Positions 22,183 through 24,174 of a DNA stretch of 24,174 bases are shown here, one piece after another; the first letter of the stretch is position 1; every line of letters begins with the position of its first letter. The position numbers and the translations under genes are program-made. The DNA lies in assembly GCA_900767595.1 (NCBI GenBank), contig CAAFZS010000012.1, positions 1 to 24,174 on the forward strand, in the 5' to 3' direction. The notes below the pieces were generated by a model. It made no database searches, was not told where the DNA came from, and worked only from the letters and a program-made list of their open reading frames with translations. Source of the DNA: Bacteroidales bacterium. GTDB lineage: Bacteria; Bacteroidota; Bacteroidia; Bacteroidales; Paludibacteraceae.

Positions 22183-23012
22183 TGCTTCTTATGTTTATTA
22201 ACGTGATTAATTCCCGTAGCCACCAGCGAGTAGATGAAGACACCGAACGAGATTGTTGCTGCCACAATACTCACTGCCGTACCTGCGGAGTTGATACCAA
22301 ACGACTGACCTTCTATCAGTCGGATATAGAGTATATCGTTAGGCTCGATATAGTAAAACTCCGAATTGATAATATCCTCGGACCTTACATCAAAGGTCTT
22401 GATGACCGTTTCCCCGTTCTTTTCGCGAATCAGTTTGATTTGCGAGCGGTCGCCGAACTCCTGTATGTTTCCCGCCGACGCGAGGGCCTCAAAGATGGTC
22501 ATCTTCTCTTTTGTGATGGGGTATTTGCCGCTCTGCTGACCGATGATGGAGAATGTACGGCGCACCACATTCACTTCGACTGATACCATCTTATACCCGG
22601 GTATCTCGCGCAGCAGCGTTGATAACTCGTCTTCTAACTTGTTCTTCACTTCGCGGGAGGTCATACCTAATACATACACATCCCCTATCGTCGGGAACTG
22701 GATGTTTCCGTTGTCATCAACAAGGTACGAGTATAGGTCATACGAACTATTCTCGCCACCGCCTCTGTTTCCACGCAGTTGGGTGTTATTGGTTCCACCC
22801 GCATTGTACAGTTGCGATATCTTTTCGTCCAACGAGTACACGTACACGAACAACCGATCGCCCGGCCGCATCTTGTAGTCCTCGAAGGTTAACGTATCGG
22901 CATAGGACGGTATTTTCTTATCCGGTGCCTGCATATAGTTCACCTTCTTCGCCGTCACGCACGACATCATCGCTATCGCCAATGCTACTATAAATATACT
23001 TTTATTCTTCAT
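22179..23012 (-). CDS. Wza-like polysaccharide export lipoprotein, first copy
   Basis: This is a 277-residue lipoprotein with signal ALAIAMMSC (lipid on Cys18). YKMRPGDRLFVYVYSLDEKI starts the export domain. The SLBB-like part reads FSIIGQQSGKYPITKEKMTI, then FEALASAGNIQEFGDR, and a C-terminal membrane helix (about 243-266) ends the protein. It carries an extra Gly/Asn-rich loop (about 73-90) absent from the second copy. Its start codon lies inside a heptad repeat array, so the leader contains extra ATGs and two five-codon open frames. Confidence 0.92.
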   Translation of the reverse strand: MKNKSIFIVALAIAMMSCVTAKKVNYMQAPDKKIPSYADTLTFEDYKMRPGDRLFVYVYSLDEKISQLYNAGGTNNTQLRGNRGGGENSSYDLYSYLVDDNGNIQFPTIGDVYVLGMTSREVKNKLEDELSTLLREIPGYKMVSVEVNVVRRTFSIIGQQSGKYPITKEKMTIFEALASAGNIQEFGDRSQIKLIREKNGETVIKTFDVRSEDIINSEFYYIEPNDILYIRLIEGQSFGINSAGTAVSIVAATISFGVFIYSLVATGINHVNKHKKQ

Positions 23013-23058
23013 TAGTCATTCTTCAATCTTCATTCTTCAATCTTCAATCTTCAATCTT
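23010..23058 (-). repeat. Heptad repeat array upstream of the first Wza-like gene
   Basis: There are seven heptads in register on the minus strand: AAGATTG three times, AAGAATG, AAGATTG, AAGAATG, ACTAATG. The last one supplies the wza-like start codon. The array fills the whole gap from the wbpB stop to that start. It shares AAGAATG and ACTAATG units with the array at 2214-2255. Confidence 0.9.
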
Positions 23059-23061
23059 CAA

Positions 23062-24048
23062 TCAACGCCTCTCGTCCCACCCGAACGGGTGTTTTGCCAG
23101 CGGCAGTTTAGCCAGCGGATGGTAGTCGCCTACCAGTCCGATCGGTTCTGCTCCGCGGATCTCACTAACAATCTCAATGCACGGCCGTGCCTCCGCAATG
23201 CGGAAGCCTTCGCCGGATAAGATCTTACGGTAACTCTCCGTATGCAACTCCGTGAACCCTTGCGAGAACTCGAACTCTTCGCCGTCGATATTCAGCGTAC
23301 GGTAGGTGCGCTTCTCGCCTTGCACTGCATTCGCCGGCAGGCAGTCCGCATTGATACTAAGGAAATAACGCACGCGCGCCTGCTTGAGTTCCAGGTATCC
23401 CGCTACGCGGTCAAAACTCATCACGTGTACGATATTCTTCTGTACCGGACCGAAGATCCATTGCAGCATATCGTAGAAGTGCACACCGATGTTCGTGGCT
23501 ACTCCGCCCGACTTGTGTACATCGCCCTTCCAGGAAGCGTAATACCAATACCCGCGGGAGGTGATATAGGTTAGATCTACATCGTAAATCTTATCCTTCG
23601 GACCGTTCTGCACTTTCTTCTTGAGGTTCGCTATCGCCTCGTGCAAACGCAGTTGGAGAATCGTGTAGGCTTGATGACCGGTCTCGTTCTCCAGTTCTAC
23701 GAGGTTGTCGATATTGTAGGGATTGAGCACCAGCGGTTTCTCGCAAACTACGTTCATACCCAACCTCAACCCGTAACGGATAAATGCGTCGTGGGTGTAG
23801 TTCGGCGTACAGATTGACATCCAATGCAGTGGGTCATCCGTGCGCATCTGTTTGCTGCAGAAGCGGTCAAACTGCTCGTGCTCGGTGAAGAACACGCAGT
23901 TCGGGAACGAACTGTCGAGGCGGCCTACGGAGTCAAACTTATCGTACGCTGCCATCAGGTTATTGCCCGTATCGGCAATAGCTTTAATATGCCGCGGAGC
24001 TATATACCCCGCCGCACCAATCAATGCAAAATTTAAAGCGTTATTCAT
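23062..24048 (-). CDS. wbpB: WbpB-like UDP-N-acetylglucosaminuronate 3-dehydrogenase
   Basis: This is a 328-residue Gfo/Idh/MocA-family oxidoreductase. NFALIGAAGYIAPRHIKAI is the NAD-binding start, CEKPLVLNP carries the family Glu-Lys-Pro, and DLTYITSRGYWYYASWKGD plus GVATNIGVHFYDML match WbpB/WlbA enzymes. These oxidise C3 of UDP-GlcNAc uronic acid, the first committed step towards 2,3-diacetamido uronic acids found in O-antigens and capsules. A usual partner, the aminotransferase WbpE, is not in view; it may lie beyond the right edge. The gene is first in view of a minus-strand operon with the export genes. No promoter is recognisable in the short upstream stretch. Confidence 0.92.
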   Translation of the reverse strand: MNNALNFALIGAAGYIAPRHIKAIADTGNNLMAAYDKFDSVGRLDSSFPNCVFFTEHEQFDRFCSKQMRTDDPLHWMSICTPNYTHDAFIRYGLRLGMNVVCEKPLVLNPYNIDNLVELENETGHQAYTILQLRLHEAIANLKKKVQNGPKDKIYDVDLTYITSRGYWYYASWKGDVHKSGGVATNIGVHFYDMLQWIFGPVQKNIVHVMSFDRVAGYLELKQARVRYFLSINADCLPANAVQGEKRTYRTLNIDGEEFEFSQGFTELHTESYRKILSGEGFRIAEARPCIEIVSEIRGAEPIGLVGDYHPLAKLPLAKHPFGWDERR

Positions 24049-24079
24049 ATCTTTGTTTATTGTGTTTCAATCTTATCTC

Positions 24080-24098
24080 TCACAGATTTCACAGATAT
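24080..24098. repeat. TCACAGATT-type intergenic repeat
   Basis: CACAGATT then TCACAGAT repeat with 9-bp spacing. Short repeats of this TCTGTGAAATCTGTGA type are common between genes in Bacteroidetes. Positions 24049-24153 otherwise hold only pyrimidine-rich sequence and no recognisable gene. Confidence 0.55.
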
Positions 24099-24153
24099 TT
24101 CTTGTTTCCTCATTCCTCAATCCTTTCTCCTCTCCCTCTCCGCTCGTCGGGGA

Positions 24154-24174
24154 AGATCGGAAGAGCGTCGTGTA
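24154..24174 (+). other. Illumina TruSeq adapter remnant
   Basis: The last 21 bases begin with AGATCGGAAGAGC, the common Illumina adapter stem, and continue GTCGTGTA as in the read-through of the TruSeq universal adapter. This is sequencing-library DNA, not genome. Confidence 0.97.

Noticed and set aside
24048..24055. TATCTTTG on the plus strand as a promoter
   Set aside because: It has no -33 box at 20 nt and no plus-strand gene follows; it is likely chance next to the wbpB start.

Overview
The window looks like a contig from a gut-type Bacteroidota, most likely Bacteroidales. The evidence is a complete Na+-translocating NADH:quinone reductase operon, a type IX secretion plug protein (DUF5103), a Bacteroidetes-style Wza/Wzc capsule export set, many lipoprotein signals, and promoters of the -33 TTTG / -7 TAnnTTTG type. 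In four promoters the two boxes are exactly 20 nt apart. The last 21 bases (24154-24174) match an Illumina TruSeq adapter. The first 19 bases are an inverted copy of a repeat at 928-946. Both ends should therefore be treated as assembly artefacts until checked.

Layout. Positions 1-2213 (minus strand) hold a membrane-anchored metallophosphoesterase cut by the left edge, preceded by a lipoprotein form of arginine deiminase. A divergent promoter pair (2269-2348) separates these from nqrA-nqrF (2401-8261, plus strand). That operon ends in a strong hairpin (8275-8306) and is followed by nadD. NqrC carries an N-terminal four-cysteine rubredoxin-like domain that is not part of the classical subunit.

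From 8832 to 15124 the DNA is visibly more AT-rich and accessory in character. It begins with a 5'-nucleotidase lipoprotein whose start overlaps a nadD that lacks its usual tail. Next is an AbiEii-type toxin with its DUF6922-like partner, bracketed by a 51-bp direct repeat. Then come a small membrane protein and a DUF4236 protein, a GmrSD-like DUF262/DUF1524 protein followed by a GIY-YIG-like protein, and a lipoprotein made of five exact-length 19-residue repeats. This reads as a small defence or accessory island.

Positions 15125-15752 contain no convincing gene, but they are packed with structure: 11-bp direct repeats, a 12-bp perfect hairpin just after a -7 box, and a cluster of nested TGGACA/TGTCCA palindromes. 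It lies between convergent genes, so it is not simply a promoter of either neighbour.

Positions 15753-24048 return to core-type genes: an AspT/YidE-family transporter (minus) divergent from the DUF5103 plug protein (plus), both apparently with near-leaderless mRNAs. A minus-strand surface polysaccharide operon follows in the order wbpB, wza-like 1, wza-like 2, wzc. WbpB would make a UDP-sugar acid precursor, the two Wza-like lipoproteins would form or modify the export channel, and the Wzc tyrosine kinase would control chain export. Wzc bears striking low-complexity tracts, (NYG)n at the N-terminus and (GY)11 near the C-terminus.
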